From: Papio anubis
Taxonomy: Eukaryota; Chordata; Mammalia; Primates; Cercopithecidae
Direction of reading: 5' to 3'
NCBI RefSeq assembly: GCF_008728515.1
Contig: NC_044984.1
Span: 123,065,349 to 123,129,348 of the forward strand
Length of the DNA stretch: 64,000 bases
Shown: positions 44,317 through 54,420 of the stretch, piece after piece
Position numbering within the stretch: the first letter of the stretch is position 1
Layout: each line of letters starts with the position of its first letter
Notes under the pieces: generated by a model
Seen by the model: only the letters and a program-made list of their open reading frames with translations
Told to the model about the DNA's origin: nothing
The model's database searches: none
Program-made: the position numbers and the translations under genes

Positions 44317-44648
44317 TCTAGGATTCAACAGTCAAAAAGACAGATGACATAGCCCAACCCCCGCTAATTTGCAAAATGAAGAGACAAAGATTTCAAGAGA
44401 TATGGTATGTGATCAGGATTGCGCAGGGAGTTAATGGGAAAGCAAGGAGTGGAATCCAGGAGTCCAGACTCCAGGGCCCACCAAGTCATAGACACCAAAC
44501 TACCAGCCAGAAGAGTGATTTTAAATACAGGGAACTTCCTCCATGTCACAGCCAGGTTATTCTGGAGGCCAAAGTTTCCTTTTATGATTTGTTATTTCTA
44601 TGACTATTAATTCTCTGCTCCTGAAATTGATATTGGTCAGTGAAAAAT
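44317..44648. other. Intronic sequence without recognised elements
   Basis: Nothing recognised. Confidence 0.4.
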
Positions 44649-44912
44649 ATGCATGTCCAAGGCAGGTGGATCACAAGGTCAGGAGATCAAGACCATCCTG
44701 GCTAACATGGTGAAACCCTGTCTCTACTAAAAATACAAAAAATTAGCTGGGCATGGGGGTGGGCGCCTGTAGTCCCAGCTACTCGGGAGGCTGAGGCAGG
44801 AGAATGGTGTGAACCCGGGAGGTGGAGTTAGCAGTGAGCTGAGATCCGGCCACTGCACTCCAGCCCGGGTGGCAGAGTGAGAGTCCGTCTAAAAAATAAA
44901 TAAATAAATAAA
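44649..44912 (+). mobile_element. 5'-truncated Alu (AluY-like)
   Basis: Starts within the left arm (CCAAGGCAGGTGGATCAC) and continues to a (TAAA)n tail. CAGGAGAATGGTGTGAACCC is AluY-like. Confidence 0.92.
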
Positions 44913-44914
44913 TA

Positions 44915-44917
<3 letters not shown>

Positions 44918-44950
<33 letters not shown>

Positions 44951-44966
44951 ACACACACACACACAT
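44918..44966 (+). repeat. (AC)n microsatellite at an Alu tail
   Basis: Two (AC)n runs joined by one AT. Confidence 0.96.
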
Positions 44967-45032
44967 ATCCAACCCATCTTAATTTTGGTGGAGTGCAATT
45001 TAGGGATAGGGAGTATTAGGTAGAGTGCGTGA

Positions 45033-45034
<2 letters not shown>

Positions 45035-45062
<28 letters not shown>
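45035..45062 (+). repeat. (GT)n microsatellite
   Basis: About 14 GT units, complementary to the (AC)n 68 bp upstream. Confidence 0.96.
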
Positions 45063-45065
<3 letters not shown>

Positions 45066-45822
45066 TGCAACAACCGTTAGAAAACTAATCACAATCCATG
45101 AGGGAATGTACTGCTTTAATAAAGCCATTAGCCAAAGACCATTCTGAGAGAGAAAATGTAAAGATTGAACTCTGAGCACATTACCTGTAATGAACCCGAA
45201 AATAGACCTGGGGAATTTCTAAAGTATTCTTAGCCTCCATAATAGATGTTGTGCAAGCTGCCCGGATTGCAGCCCAGCTCCAGGAATCCCATGGACCCAG
45301 GAGAAGACACAGCCGAGGGTGATGTAACTGCTGGCTGATGCAAAAGCATCAGAGAGAGGCCGAGGCTCTACTTAAAACTCATAACTCTTTCAGCTGTGCT
45401 CTTGTTTAACGCAAAAGGTCATTTTTGTGTCAATTGCTTCCCTGGAAAAAGAAGGGAGAAAATCTTTTTCCATCTCCTGCTTTACACCAGAGCAGTGTTT
45501 CTGGAGAGGGACTTTGGGAGAAACTGGCATCATTAGATGTCCCAAAGCCAAAGGCCCTTTTTCATTTTCATCTGTCCATAAAGAAAAGAATTATAAAAAG
45601 GCAATCAAGTAGTATCCTACAAAATCAAATAGAAGGTATTTTCATCATCATCTTGCAAATCACAACATCCATGAGAGGTGTGATGCTGATAGTTTTGCAT
45701 GAAGCCATCCGAGCAGGATAAATCAAAGTCCCCATTGGCTGTGATGGAATGGGCTCCCATGGAGCAACAGAGGAAGGCAGTTTGCTTTGCTTTAGTCTTC
45801 ATTTTTTAAAAAATGAAGGTGC
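45063..45822. other. Repeat-poor intronic stretch
   Basis: No interspersed repeat recognised over 760 bp. No exon-like frame. It lies 1.5 kb upstream of the exon's own repeats and is a candidate for conserved noncoding sequence, untested. Confidence 0.5.
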
Positions 45823-46099
45823 CAAGCATGGCAGCCCATGCCTGTAATCCCAGCACTTTGGGAGACTGAGGCAGGAGGATCACTTGAAGCTAGGAGTTGA
45901 AGACCAACCTGGACAACATAGCAAGATCCTGTCTCTACAAGAAAAGTAAAAAATTAAAATTATCTGGGCATGGTGACACTTGCCTATGTTCTATGTTCCC
46001 AGCACTTTGGCAGGCCAAGGTGGGAGGATCACTTGAGGCCAGGAGTTCAAGACCAGCCTGGGCAACATAGTGAGACCCCATCTCAAAAAAAAAAAAAAA
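45823..46099 (+). mobile_element. Atypical Alu dimer of two left-type monomers
   Basis: The first monomer runs GCATGGCAGCCCATGCCTGT to AGCAAGATCCTGTCTCTAC. After an A-rich link, the second starts ATCTGGGCATGGTGACACTT and again contains CCCAGCACTTTGGCAGGCC and GACCAGCCTGGGCAACATAG. A normal right arm would have CCCAGCTACT there. Confidence 0.82.
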
Positions 46100-46439
46100 G
46101 ACTAGAAATGGTTGAAGATGGGGGAAGGAGAGATGAAGGGGGAAAAAAGATGTCAAGAAAACTGACAGTATATACGATATTGTTTGGCCCTCTGGATGCA
46201 ATCATATCCCATGCTATAGGCATTTCAGGTACATGAGTGAATAAATTTCCCTTATATATAAAGTAAAAAAAAAAAAGAAGAAAAAGCAATGGTTGAAGAC
46301 ATTCATTCCACCTTATTCGGGAGACACTGCCCGCTATATCCTGCTTTTCATATCCTGGAAGGTGATCTGGACTTTGCAAAGCCTTCTTTAGCTCTTCCTT
46401 TGTTGCTGGGAGCAATCCAGGATCTAGTCCATAAGGATC
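46100..46439. other. Intronic sequence without recognised elements
   Basis: A-rich, with an A11 run near 46265. Confidence 0.4.
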
Positions 46440-46870
46440 TGTGTTAGTTTCTTGATGCTGCGATGACAAATGAACACAAATGTATTATCCTACAGTTCTG
46501 GAGGACAGAAGTCTGAAGCAAGTCTTAAGGGGCTAAAGTTAAGATGTTGGCAGGGCTGCACTCCTTCTGGAAGCTCTGAGGGAAAATCTGTTCCTTCTAG
46601 AGACTGTTCATATCTCTTGGCTCATGGCCATATCACCCTGACCTCTGCCTCCACTGCCACATCTCCTCCTCTTCCTCTGACCTTCATGACTCCCTCTTAT
46701 AGGACTTTAGGATGACTGGATCCACCTAGATAATCCAGGATTATCCTTCCATTTTAAGATCCTAATTCAATCACAATTGCAATGTCCCTTTTACCATATA
46801 AGGTAACATATTTACAGATCCCAGAGACTAGAGCATGGATATCTTTTGCAGGAAGTGAGAGGAAAACATT
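46440..46870 (-). mobile_element. MaLR-type LTR, antisense
   Basis: GTGTTAGTTTCTTGATGCTG, ACAGTTCTGGAGGACAGAAG, TTGGCAGGGCTGCACTCC and CTAGATAATCCAGGATTATC are antisense landmarks of the family at 21.5 and 31.8 kb. Confidence 0.72.
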
Positions 46871-47216
46871 ATTCAACCTACTATGCTTGCTCAAAGTACC
46901 CAGAGTTAGTTTCTGTTGCTTACAACCAAAACCTAACTGATATATTACTTCTACTTGGTCTCTGCAATAAAGAAAAAGAATAAATACTTTTTGATTGTTG
47001 TTGAAAACTAGGAAGATGATCATAAATAAACTAAAAGTAAACTGTTGAACATTCTTGGTCAATTGTTCCAAAGAATAACCCTTTATTCCAAGTCCTGGTA
47101 CGGTGTAGAAACGGTACAGTGTGTCTTGTCCAAACAAGGTCAGCCTGGTGTTTACCCCGGGAGGTTCCCCCCTAGAATCGTCCAGTTCCCAACAGAATGG
47201 AATATCTCCCTTGACC
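46871..47216. other. Intron just upstream of the exon
   Basis: No repeat recognised. The open frame upstream of the exon from 47045 continues in phase but lacks family similarity and is treated as intron. Confidence 0.55.
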
Positions 47217-47242
47217 CCAGTGTGTTTGGTTCTTTTTGGCAG
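47217..47242 (+). other. Splice acceptor of the TMEM132 exon
   Basis: A T/G-rich stretch with few AG dinucleotides ends in TTTTTGGCAG, directly before the first conserved codon. The tract has several G residues, so it is a moderate rather than ideal polypyrimidine tract. The position is fixed by where protein similarity to the family begins. Confidence 0.8.
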
Positions 47243-47386
47243 GACACTGACATTCTGAACACTGCCATACTCACAGGAAAGACAGTTGCCATGCCTATCA
47301 AGGTGGTCTCTGTGGAGGAGAACAGTGCCGTGATGGACATCTCAGAGTCGGTGGAATGCAAGTCCACAGACGAGGATGTTATCAAA
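47243..47386 (+). CDS. TMEM132B: Internal coding exon of a TMEM132-family gene, most likely TMEM132B
   Basis: The exon is 144 bp, 48 codons, opening with GAC and closing with AAA, so it starts and ends in phase 0. It is preceded by a T/G-rich tract ending TTTTTGGCAG and followed by a GTAAGT donor. The translation begins DTDILNTAILTGKTVAMPIK and ends VECKSTDEDVIK, a block I recognise from the extracellular region of TMEM132 proteins. These are type I membrane proteins with a long ectodomain of cohesin-like and Ig-like domains, one transmembrane helix and a cytoplasmic tail, proposed to act in neural adhesion and cytoskeletal linkage. No signal peptide or membrane segment lies in this exon. The frame stays open into both introns by chance, and the flanking residues do not look like the family. 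TMEM132C and TMEM132D are close paralogues; the wording here and the strand fit TMEM132B best. Family assignment is firm, paralogue choice is from memory. Confidence 0.85.
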
Positions 47387-47392
47387 GTAAGT
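47384..47392 (+). other. Splice donor of the TMEM132 exon
   Basis: AAA followed by GTAAGT matches the mammalian donor consensus at every intronic position to +6. The conserved reading frame leaves the family after DEDVIK exactly here. Confidence 0.85.
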
Positions 47393-47709
47393 CATTCCAC
47401 AGCCAGCTGGATGGAACTGCTGGGAACTTCACTTGGACATCCCATTTGCTAGGGACATTTATACTGAAATATACGAGGGTCAACTATATAGAGGCTTATG
47501 TGCAACACACTTCCAGCTGATCCACTCAACGTTTCCATTGCCATCTGTTTGTTTTCACATCATGCCAACCTAGTTAGTGTTTTTGGTTAATTCTTGTCTT
47601 TCCTCCTTTATTTCACAATTAAAAATTGTGTGTGTGCATACATCTATAGATAATGTACAACATATTATTTTAAAATACATATACATTATGGAATGGCTAA
47701 ATTGAGCTA

Positions 47710-47790
47710 TTAGGCTGGTGCAGAAGTAATTGTGGTTCTTGCCATTACTTTTAAATGGCAGAATCCACAATTACTTTTGCACCAACCTAA
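47710..47790. mobile_element. MADE1 mariner-derived MITE
   Basis: 81-bp near-perfect palindrome: TTAGGCTGGTGCAGAAGTAA at one end mirrors TTACTTTTGCACCAACCTAA at the other, with GCCATTACTTTTAAATGGC at the apex. TA lies on each side (47708-47709, 47791-47792), the mariner target duplication. This is the family from which miR-548 hairpins arose. Confidence 0.95.
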
Positions 47791-47880
47791 TAATTAACAT
47801 ATGCATAACCTCACATACTTATCTTTTTCTGTGTGATGAGAACATAATCTACTCTCTTAGCAATTTTCAAGAATATATTA

Positions 47881-48150
47881 CTATACTTTAGGAGGCTGAG
47901 GTGGGTGGATCACCTGAGGTCAGGAGTTCTAGACCAGCTTGGCCAACATGCTGAAACTCCATCTCTACTAAAAATACAAAAATTAGTTGGGCATGGTTGT
48001 GTGCACCTGTCGTCCCAGCTACTTGGGAGGAGGCTGAGGCAGGAGAATCACTTGAACCCAGGAGGCAGAGGTTGCAGTGAGCCGAGATCGTGCCACTGCA
48101 CTCCAGCCTGGGTGACAGAGCGCGACTCCATCTCAAGAAAAAAAAAAAAA
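47881..48150 (+). mobile_element. 5'-truncated Alu inserted in L1M
   Basis: Begins CTATACTTTAGGAGGCTGAG, about 25 bases into the left arm, and ends in an A tail. AAGAATATATTA (47869-47880) and AAGAATATATCA (after the tail) are the target duplication. Confidence 0.92.
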
Positions 48151-48540
48151 AGAATATATCATTAGTAACTAAATTCAACATATTGCACCAAAAAAAACTC
48201 TTGAACATATTCCTTCTCCTGTCCAACTGATATTTTATATCTTTTGACCAATATCTGCACAACTGTCCCCTTCCCCAGCCCCTGGTAAGTGCCATTCTAT
48301 CTCTGCTCCTATCAGTTCAGCTTCACTAGATTCCACATGTACATGAGATCATGCAGTATTTGTCTTTCTGTGCCTGGTCTACTTCACTTAACATGATGTC
48401 CTGTAGGTTCATTCATGTTCTAACAAGTAATAGGATTTCTTTATTTTTTTAAGGTTGAACAGTCTTCCATTGTGTTTATGTACCACATTCTCTTTCCCCA
48501 CTCATCCCTTGGTGAACCATGAGTGGTGCTTTGGACTATG

Positions 48541-48897
48541 AGTCAACCTCTGAATGCCTACTGTAGCTAAGCAGGTGACTTCAGCAAGTGAAGTGGTAAA
48601 TTGGATCTGCCTGTTCTAGAAGGGCAGCCAAGATGCTGCTCTTTGTCTTTCCCAGCAAGGAAATTGCTATAACCAGTTGTGGTCATGAGGTAGTGGGATT
48701 TCAGTATTTTATATCTTCAAAAGAATGGAAAATCTAGATTTCTGGTAAAAACAACAATAACAATGACAACCACCTTGTTTTTCAAAGTTAGCATCAAATT
48801 ATAATTTTTTTAATGGACAAAAAAATAAAAAACAAAATACATGTGTGCTGTGGGTTGGCCCATGGGGTAATTGTTTAAAAGGACTCTTCTAGAGTAG
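48541..48897. other. Intronic sequence without recognised elements
   Basis: AT-rich; nothing recognised. Confidence 0.4.
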
Positions 48898-49110
48898 GGG
48901 TTGGCAAACCATGAGCCGTGGGCCAAACCTAGTCACTGCCTATTTTGTAAATAAAGTTTTATTGGGACACAGCCACTCAAATTCACTTCCATTTTGCCTA
49001 TAGCTGCTTTGGGGGCTACCACAGGAGAATTGAGTAGTTGACAGAAACCACATGGCTTAGAAAGTCTAAAATATCCAGCATTTTGCTCTTTCCAGAAAAG
49101 GCTTCCCTAA
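48898..49110 (+). mobile_element. hAT-type MER element
   Basis: GGGTTGGCAAACCATGAGCC, GTAAATAAAGTTTTATTGGG and ATAGCTGCTTTGGGGGCTAC are characteristic. Its antisense relative is at 38060-38275. Confidence 0.78.
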
Positions 49111-49779
49111 AGTAATGTGTGCTCTAGAGTCTTAAGTTTTTTGGAGGAAGAACTGCAATTCTTGGTGTTTCCCATCATCAGTCATGATGCTACACCACAA
49201 TGCTTGCTTAAAGAATAAGGCAATGCGAGGGCTTTACCAAGCCAGAAATGAAGCATTTCGTCTCTCTCTGTATTTTTCTGTAATCCCTGGAAACACATCC
49301 AGGAAAAAACAAATATCAAAAAAAGCATGCAGGTAGTGATTTTTGTTTCCCTCAAATCGAGTCTGACAGATAGCAGTCAGCCTTTTCTCTGGTGTTTAAA
49401 ACTCCATGTCTGACTAGAAGAGAAGTTTACGAACTGTTGAGGTGGGAAAATGACATGGAAAAATACTTCTCCCCAAACCCCACTCTCAGAACAAGCAACA
49501 GACCACCGTACTAGACTGTCCACTGTGTTCAACGCCACCATCACACAGTGACGTCCACACTCAACCATGACAGCATTCCAGTAGGTGGCAGTAAGCATTC
49601 CAGCAACGTCTGTATACTATGACGATTCTTCTGGCTGTCGGAGGTACTATCTCAAGGAAGGGCTTTTTCCCTAATTTACCCAAAAGTGATATACGGGCTG
49701 ATGGTGGCCTTGAATCCACAGTGCTTTAACAGAAAGACCACAAGACCAATGGGAGGAAGAAGAAAAGGGGGATGAAGTT
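49111..49779. other. Intronic sequence without recognised elements
   Basis: A 73-aa minus frame at 49377-49598 has no domain. Confidence 0.45.
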
Positions 49780-50405
49780 CTAAACCACACTGTCCAGTGA
49801 AAACACAATATGAGCCACATATGATTTTTTTTTTTTTTTTGAGACAAAGTCTCACTCTGTCACCCAGGCTGGAGTGCAGTGGTGCGATTTCAGCTCACTG
49901 CAAGCTCCAGCTTCCGAGTTCACGCCATTCTCCTGCCTCAGCCTCCCAAGTAGCTGGGACTATAGGCGCCCGCCACCTCGCCTGGCTAATTTTTTGAATT
50001 TTTAGTAGAGACGTGGTGTCACCTTGAACTCAATCTCCTGACCTCGTGATCCACCCACCTCGGCCTCCCAAAGTGCTGGGATTACAGGCATGAGCCACCG
50101 TGCCCAGCCTGAGCCACATATGAAATGTTTAATTTTCTAATAGCCATGTTCAAAAAAAGTTTTAAGAAAAGTTGAATTTAATTGTAGTAATGCATTGTGT
50201 CTAACCCATTATATTAAAACATTACCATGTCTACATGTAATCAATATGAACATTAATAATGAAATATTTTACTTTTTTTTTAACACTAAGTCTTTGAAAT
50301 CTAGTGTGTGTTTTATACTAACAGCACACTGAAATCGAAACTAACCCCATTTTCAGTGCTTCATAGCCATGTGTGGCTTGTGGCTCCCACAGTGGACAGC
50401 ACAGG
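49780..50405. mobile_element. DNA transposon (MER-type) split by an Alu
   Basis: CACACTGTCCAGTGAAAACA and TATGAGCCACATATGA lie left of the Alu. CTAATAGCCATGTTCAAAAA, TACATGTAATCAATATGAAC and the closing CCATGTGTGGCTTGTGGCTC lie to the right. Confidence 0.72.
49825..50109 (-). mobile_element. AluY-like element, antisense, with perfect target duplication
   Basis: T15 tail, CACCTCGCCTGGCTAATTTT and CTCCTGACCTCGTGATCC are AluY-like. TGAGCCACATATGA is identical at 49811-49824 and 50110-50123. About 20 bases of the left arm are missing near 50025. Confidence 0.95.
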
Positions 50406-51264
50406 TCCTTGTTGGTCATTGACCTTTGTCACTGATTTGCAAGTCCCCTAAAAGCCAGAACCCTTGATGAATGTAACGTGTTGATAGGACACCTTCAGCA
50501 CTGATAACTTTTCTAGAGGTAAAGAACCTATCTTTCAGCCTACAAAAACCAAGAAGGAAACAACCCAAAATTTATCGCAGCTGTATACACAGCAATCCTT
50601 AGCTACTCTTAAAACAATTTTGACATGGAGTCCATTACTAATATCTCCAGGAATTATAATCAGTATCTTTAGGGAAATAAATGTATTCAAACAGAAAATT
50701 GCCTCCTGAAATGAATCCAGAGTTGATACCCCTGGCTGTTGACAAAGCAATGTGAAATCTTGAGTCAGCAGGGTGAGGACATCGGAGCAGGCAGGCTCAA
50801 TGTATGTAAGCACAGTCCGTAGGACCAGGCTTGGCTTGTGGCCTTGGGTCTGGAGAGATCAACGATGCTTGCAGTGCTAGTTGGGTACAGCTCAGAATGC
50901 CATGGAGAGAAGAGGGGAGGGAATTGATATTTAATCAGTGCCTAGTCTGCAGTAGGCCCATGAGGTTTTGGATTTAGGCAGTTCAGAGTTCTGTTGAGAA
51001 TTCTGAAGGCTCTGAGATGGCACCCTAGTGTAAACTGGCAAATCAAACTGTCACAGTTTTGTAGATGCTGGCAGAAGACACAAGACCCCGGGGTCAGAGA
51101 CAAAGGACAGCCACTGTACCAGCATCTTTCTGCACCAGTTGCCTGGGCTTCAGTTCCCACCGGGTTATGCAGAGGGGCCAGTGACACTTGCACATGTAGT
51201 GGATTGGGTTTCAGGGGAGGAATCCTGGCCTTTGAGAACATGCATCTTTTATCATGGGTGGTAT
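50406..51264. other. Repeat-poor intronic stretch
   Basis: Overlapping frames on both strands at 50942-51328 have no domain; no element recognised. Confidence 0.45.
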
Positions 51265-51626
51265 AATGGGCTGTATGTTTGTGTCCCACACTGAATTCAT
51301 ATGTGGAAGCCCTTAACACCCAATGCAATGGTATCAGAGGTAGGGCCTTTAGGAGGTAATTAGGCTTCAGTGAGGGTGGAGCCCCATGATGGCAGTAGTA
51401 CTCTTATAAGAAGAGGAAAAGAGACCAGAGCTTGCTGTCTCTCTACTATGTGGTGATATAGCAAGAAGGCAGCAGTCTGCAAACCAGAAGGGCTCTCAGC
51501 AAAACCCAACCATTCTGGCCTCCTGATCTCAGACTTCCCAGTCTTCGGAACTGTAAGAAATAAATGTGTGTCATTTAAGCCACCTGACTTACGGTGTTCT
51601 GTTAAAGCAGGCCAACCTGACAAGAC
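51265..51626 (+). mobile_element. MLT1-type LTR
   Basis: GAATTCATATGTGGAAGCCC, GGGCCTTTAGGAGGTAATTA, GAGGGTGGAGCCCCATGATG and AACTGTAAGAAATAAATGTG are in MLT1 order. Confidence 0.85.
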
Positions 51627-51799
51627 GGGCAGGAATCCTGCCTGACCTCCCCAAAGAGACAATGCCTTTATCATACTGGACCTCAAACATGTCTGCCCTT
51701 TGCTCTGGAAGAAGGCACTGTCTGTCTTCCAAGACTGTCCACTATATAAAACACCTTTGAAAAGACCTTTCAGAACAAAAACAGCCTGGGCTCTGTTTG

Positions 51800-52050
51800 T
51801 ACAATGTGCTGAAACGCAAGTGTATCATGGAGAATGCCTCCCAAAGAATGCCTCATGGCTTTGCCACATTCAAGCTATGCAGCCTTGGGTCAATCATACA
51901 GCGTTCCCTCCAGTACTCAGTCTCCTTCTTAGTAAAATGAGGATAAGCATAGTTCCTAATTCAGAAGGTCCGCATGAGGATTAATCAGTTTTATAAATGC
52001 AGCAGAGAACATGACCCACCAGCCAGCATATAGTAAGGGCTTAATAACTC
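51800..52050 (+). mobile_element. MIR SINE
   Basis: AGCTATGCAGCCTTGGGTCA, CTTAGTAAAATGAGGATAAG, ATGAGGATTAATCAG and GTAAGGGCTTAATAACTC follow MIR order. Confidence 0.78.
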
Positions 52051-52149
52051 AGAGTCAACTCTGGTCATCTCATGTAATCCTCTGATTAGGTAGATCAGGA
52101 ATTAAGACTGGAGGCTGACAAGTATACGTTGTGTGATATGCACAGCATT

Positions 52150-52745
52150 GCTTAAAAATATAAGAATTGGATGCAACTCATTGCAAATATACAATTCAGC
52201 GATTTTTAGTACATTATGCTAAGTTTGGCAACCATCACCATGATCCGATTTTAGAACATTTTTGTCACAGTTAATCCCCATTCCCATCCCCGGCTCCTGG
52301 CAGTCACTAAGCTGGTTTCTGTCTCTATAGATTTGCCTGCTGTGGGCATTTCTCGTGAATGGCGTCATACAATACACGGTCTTTTGTGTCCACTTTTTCC
52401 ACTTAGCGTTATGTTTTTGAAACTCATCTACGTGGTAGCATGGGGCAGTCATTTGTTTCTTTCATTGCGGAATAATATTCCACTGTATGGATATACCAGA
52501 TTGTGTTCATCCATCTACCCAGTTGGGTTGTTTTCACTTTTTAAATATTTCATCTATTTATGAATCGTGCTGCAATGAATATTCACATCCATGCCTTTGT
52601 GTGGACGTACATTTCCATTCGTCTTGAGTAGACACAGAGGAGTAGAATGGCTTGGTCATATGGTTACCTTACATTTAATGTTTGAGAAACTGCCAAAATT
52701 TTTCCAAAGTGGCTGTACCATTTTGCGTTCTCACAAGTCATATCT
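52150..52745 (-). mobile_element. Old L1 (L1M) 3' part, antisense
   Basis: AACCATCACCATGATCCGAT, GCCTGCTGTGGGCATTTCTC, AATAATATTCCACTGTATGG and CATGCCTTTGTGTGGACGTA are antisense L1M 3' UTR and ORF2 words. Confidence 0.85.
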
Positions 52746-52829
52746 GAGGGTTTCCCCTCCAGCTTATGGGGAAAATCCAGCAGATCTGGCAGAGCTACAG
52801 TGTGCTTTCCTGGCAACACTGTGGGGTGC

Positions 52830-53100
52830 CCTTTATTTATTGTTTTATTTTTCCATAAGTTATTGGGGTACAGGTGATAATTGGTTACATGAGTAAGTTC
52901 TTTAGTGGTGATTTGTGAGATTTTTGGTGCACCCATCCCCCGAGCAGTATACACTGCACCTTATTTGTAGTCTTTCATCCCTTGCCTCCCGCCCCCCGCC
53001 CCCCGCCCCCAAAGTTCCCCCCAAACCCCCAAAGTCCACTGTATCATTCTAATGCATTTGCATCCTCATGGCTTAGCTCCCACCAGCATCTTCTGATTTG
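52830..53100 (-). mobile_element. Younger L1 3' UTR fragment, antisense
   Basis: AGTTATTGGGGTACAGGTGA, AGTTCTTTAGTGGTGATTTG and CTAATGCATTTGCATCCTCA are antisense L1 3' UTR. It contains the C-rich (G-rich on the sense strand) tract typical of that UTR. Confidence 0.85.
52988..53034 (-). other. G-quadruplex-prone tract
   Basis: The + strand reads CCCGCCCCCCGCCCCCCGCC and further C runs. The minus strand therefore has more than four G runs of three or more bases with one-base loops. Confidence 0.85.
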
Positions 53101-53425
53101 TCACAGTTGCCTTATATTTGGTCCACTTCCATGATCTCCTTGGCCCGTGTAAGCACTCGAGTGTGTGTAGGTGGGACTCCAGTGTGCAAACGTGGAGGCC
53201 GAGGTTCAGGAGGACTTGGGTTTTATGATTTTACTTTCTAGCTTTTCCTTTTGCTTTCCTTCATTCTTTCCTTCTTTCTTTTCTTTCTTCCTCTTTTCCG
53301 CCTCAATTCATTCAGCCAACATTTATTAACCAACTACCACATTTAAGGTTCTGTGATTTTGGTAAGGAAGAAACAGATGAAGAAAGTGAACCTCTCAGGA
53401 CTCACAGCCAAACAGAAGAGGCAAA
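53101..53425. other. Intronic sequence with a CTTT-rich tract
   Basis: A pyrimidine tract of CTTTC/CTTC words lies at about 53238-53300; otherwise nothing. Confidence 0.5.
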
Positions 53426-53429
53426 CGTG

Positions 53430-53630
53430 GGAGACTTTATTGTGCATACCAACTCATTTACTACTCACAATATCTGCATTATCGCTATTATTAATTCTGT
53501 CTTATAGTAGAAGAAACTGAGGCTCAGAAAATGGAGGCCACCTGCCTGAGGTCACACAACTTGCACATGGCAGAGAAGGGATTCTAGCTAGAGGGCCAAA
53601 AGCTCTTGGCCATTAGGCTATATAGTCTGT
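53430..53630 (-). mobile_element. MIR SINE, antisense
   Basis: AGAAGAAACTGAGGCTCAGA, TGCCTGAGGTCACACAACTT and TTGGCCATTAGGCTATA are antisense MIR words. Confidence 0.78.
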
Positions 53631-53639
53631 GTACATTCA

Positions 53640-54003
53640 AATTTTGCTTAACGTTTTACTTTTTATTTGGAATTTCAAACTTATCTCAAAGGTTGCAATG
53701 ACTGGACAAATTATACTATATACCCTTTACTGAGGTTCTACTGTTATCAATATTTACCCATTTGCTTTTTCATAGTTTCAGTCTCTCTCTCTTTCTCTCT
53801 TCCCATCCTCTCGATAGACAGATAGACAGGTAGGCAGGTAGATGGATAGATGGATGGATGGGTGGATAGGTGAATAGATGGGTGGGTGGACAGATGGAGG
53901 AAGGGAGATAGATAAGATAGATGATTAATAGATGATTTATAAATAGGTGATAGGTTAGATAGATAAGTGATAGATTAGATAGATGGCAGATTTAGATAGA
54001 TAG

Positions 54004-54044
<41 letters not shown>

Positions 54045-54420
54045 GATTGAATAGATTGATTGATTTGTTGCTGAACCACTTCAGAGTAAGTTACATATAT
54101 CAAGGCCTTTTAACTCTAACTACTTCAGTGTATATTTCCTAAGAATAAGAATATTCTTTTACATACCCTTAGTCATCAACTTCAGTTAATTTAATGTTGA
54201 TACAATACATTATCTAATCCATATTCTGTTTTCCAGTTTTGTCAGTTGGCCAACCATGTCTTGTGGAGCATATTTTTCTGCAGTACAAGATCCAATCTAG
54301 GCTCACATGCACATTTAATTGTCACGTACTCTAGTCTCCTTTAAGCTGAAGCAGGTCCTTAGCATTGCCCTGTCTTTTAAGACACAGAATACTCTTGAGA
54401 AATACAGTCCTTTTTTTACT
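53640..54420 (-). mobile_element. Old L1 (L1M) 3' UTR, antisense, split by a microsatellite
   Basis: TTGCTGAACCACTTCAGAGT, GATACAATACATTATCTAAT and TTTAATTGTCACGTACTCTA are antisense L1M words lying right of the GATA tract. Confidence 0.7.
53812..54065 (+). repeat. (GATA)n/(GATG)n microsatellite
   Basis: Variable GACA, GGCA, GATG and GATT units end in nine or more perfect GATA units at about 54006-54044. Confidence 0.96.

Larger units (their letters stand above)
1..47242 (+). other. TMEM132B: Upstream intron of the TMEM132 gene (partial)
   Basis: Everything before the exon behaves as intronic DNA: interspersed repeats of many ages on both strands, decayed frames, and no second exon I can recognise. 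The previous exon lies outside the window, so this intron is longer than 47 kb, in keeping with the very large introns of TMEM132 genes. Small non-conserved exons or noncoding transcripts inside it cannot be excluded by reading. Confidence 0.75.
47600..48540 (-). mobile_element. Old L1 3' end (L1M), antisense, carrying MADE1 and Alu
   Basis: Antisense 3' UTR (TAACATATGCATAACCTCAC) is followed by ACATGAGATCATGCAGTATT, TCACTTAACATGATGTCCTG and TTCCATTGTGTTTATGTACC. Two later insertions interrupt it. Confidence 0.8.

Noticed and set aside
47045..47242. In-frame upstream extension of the TMEM132 exon
   Set aside because: The frame is open, but the sequence does not resemble the protein family and a proper acceptor AG precedes the first conserved codon.
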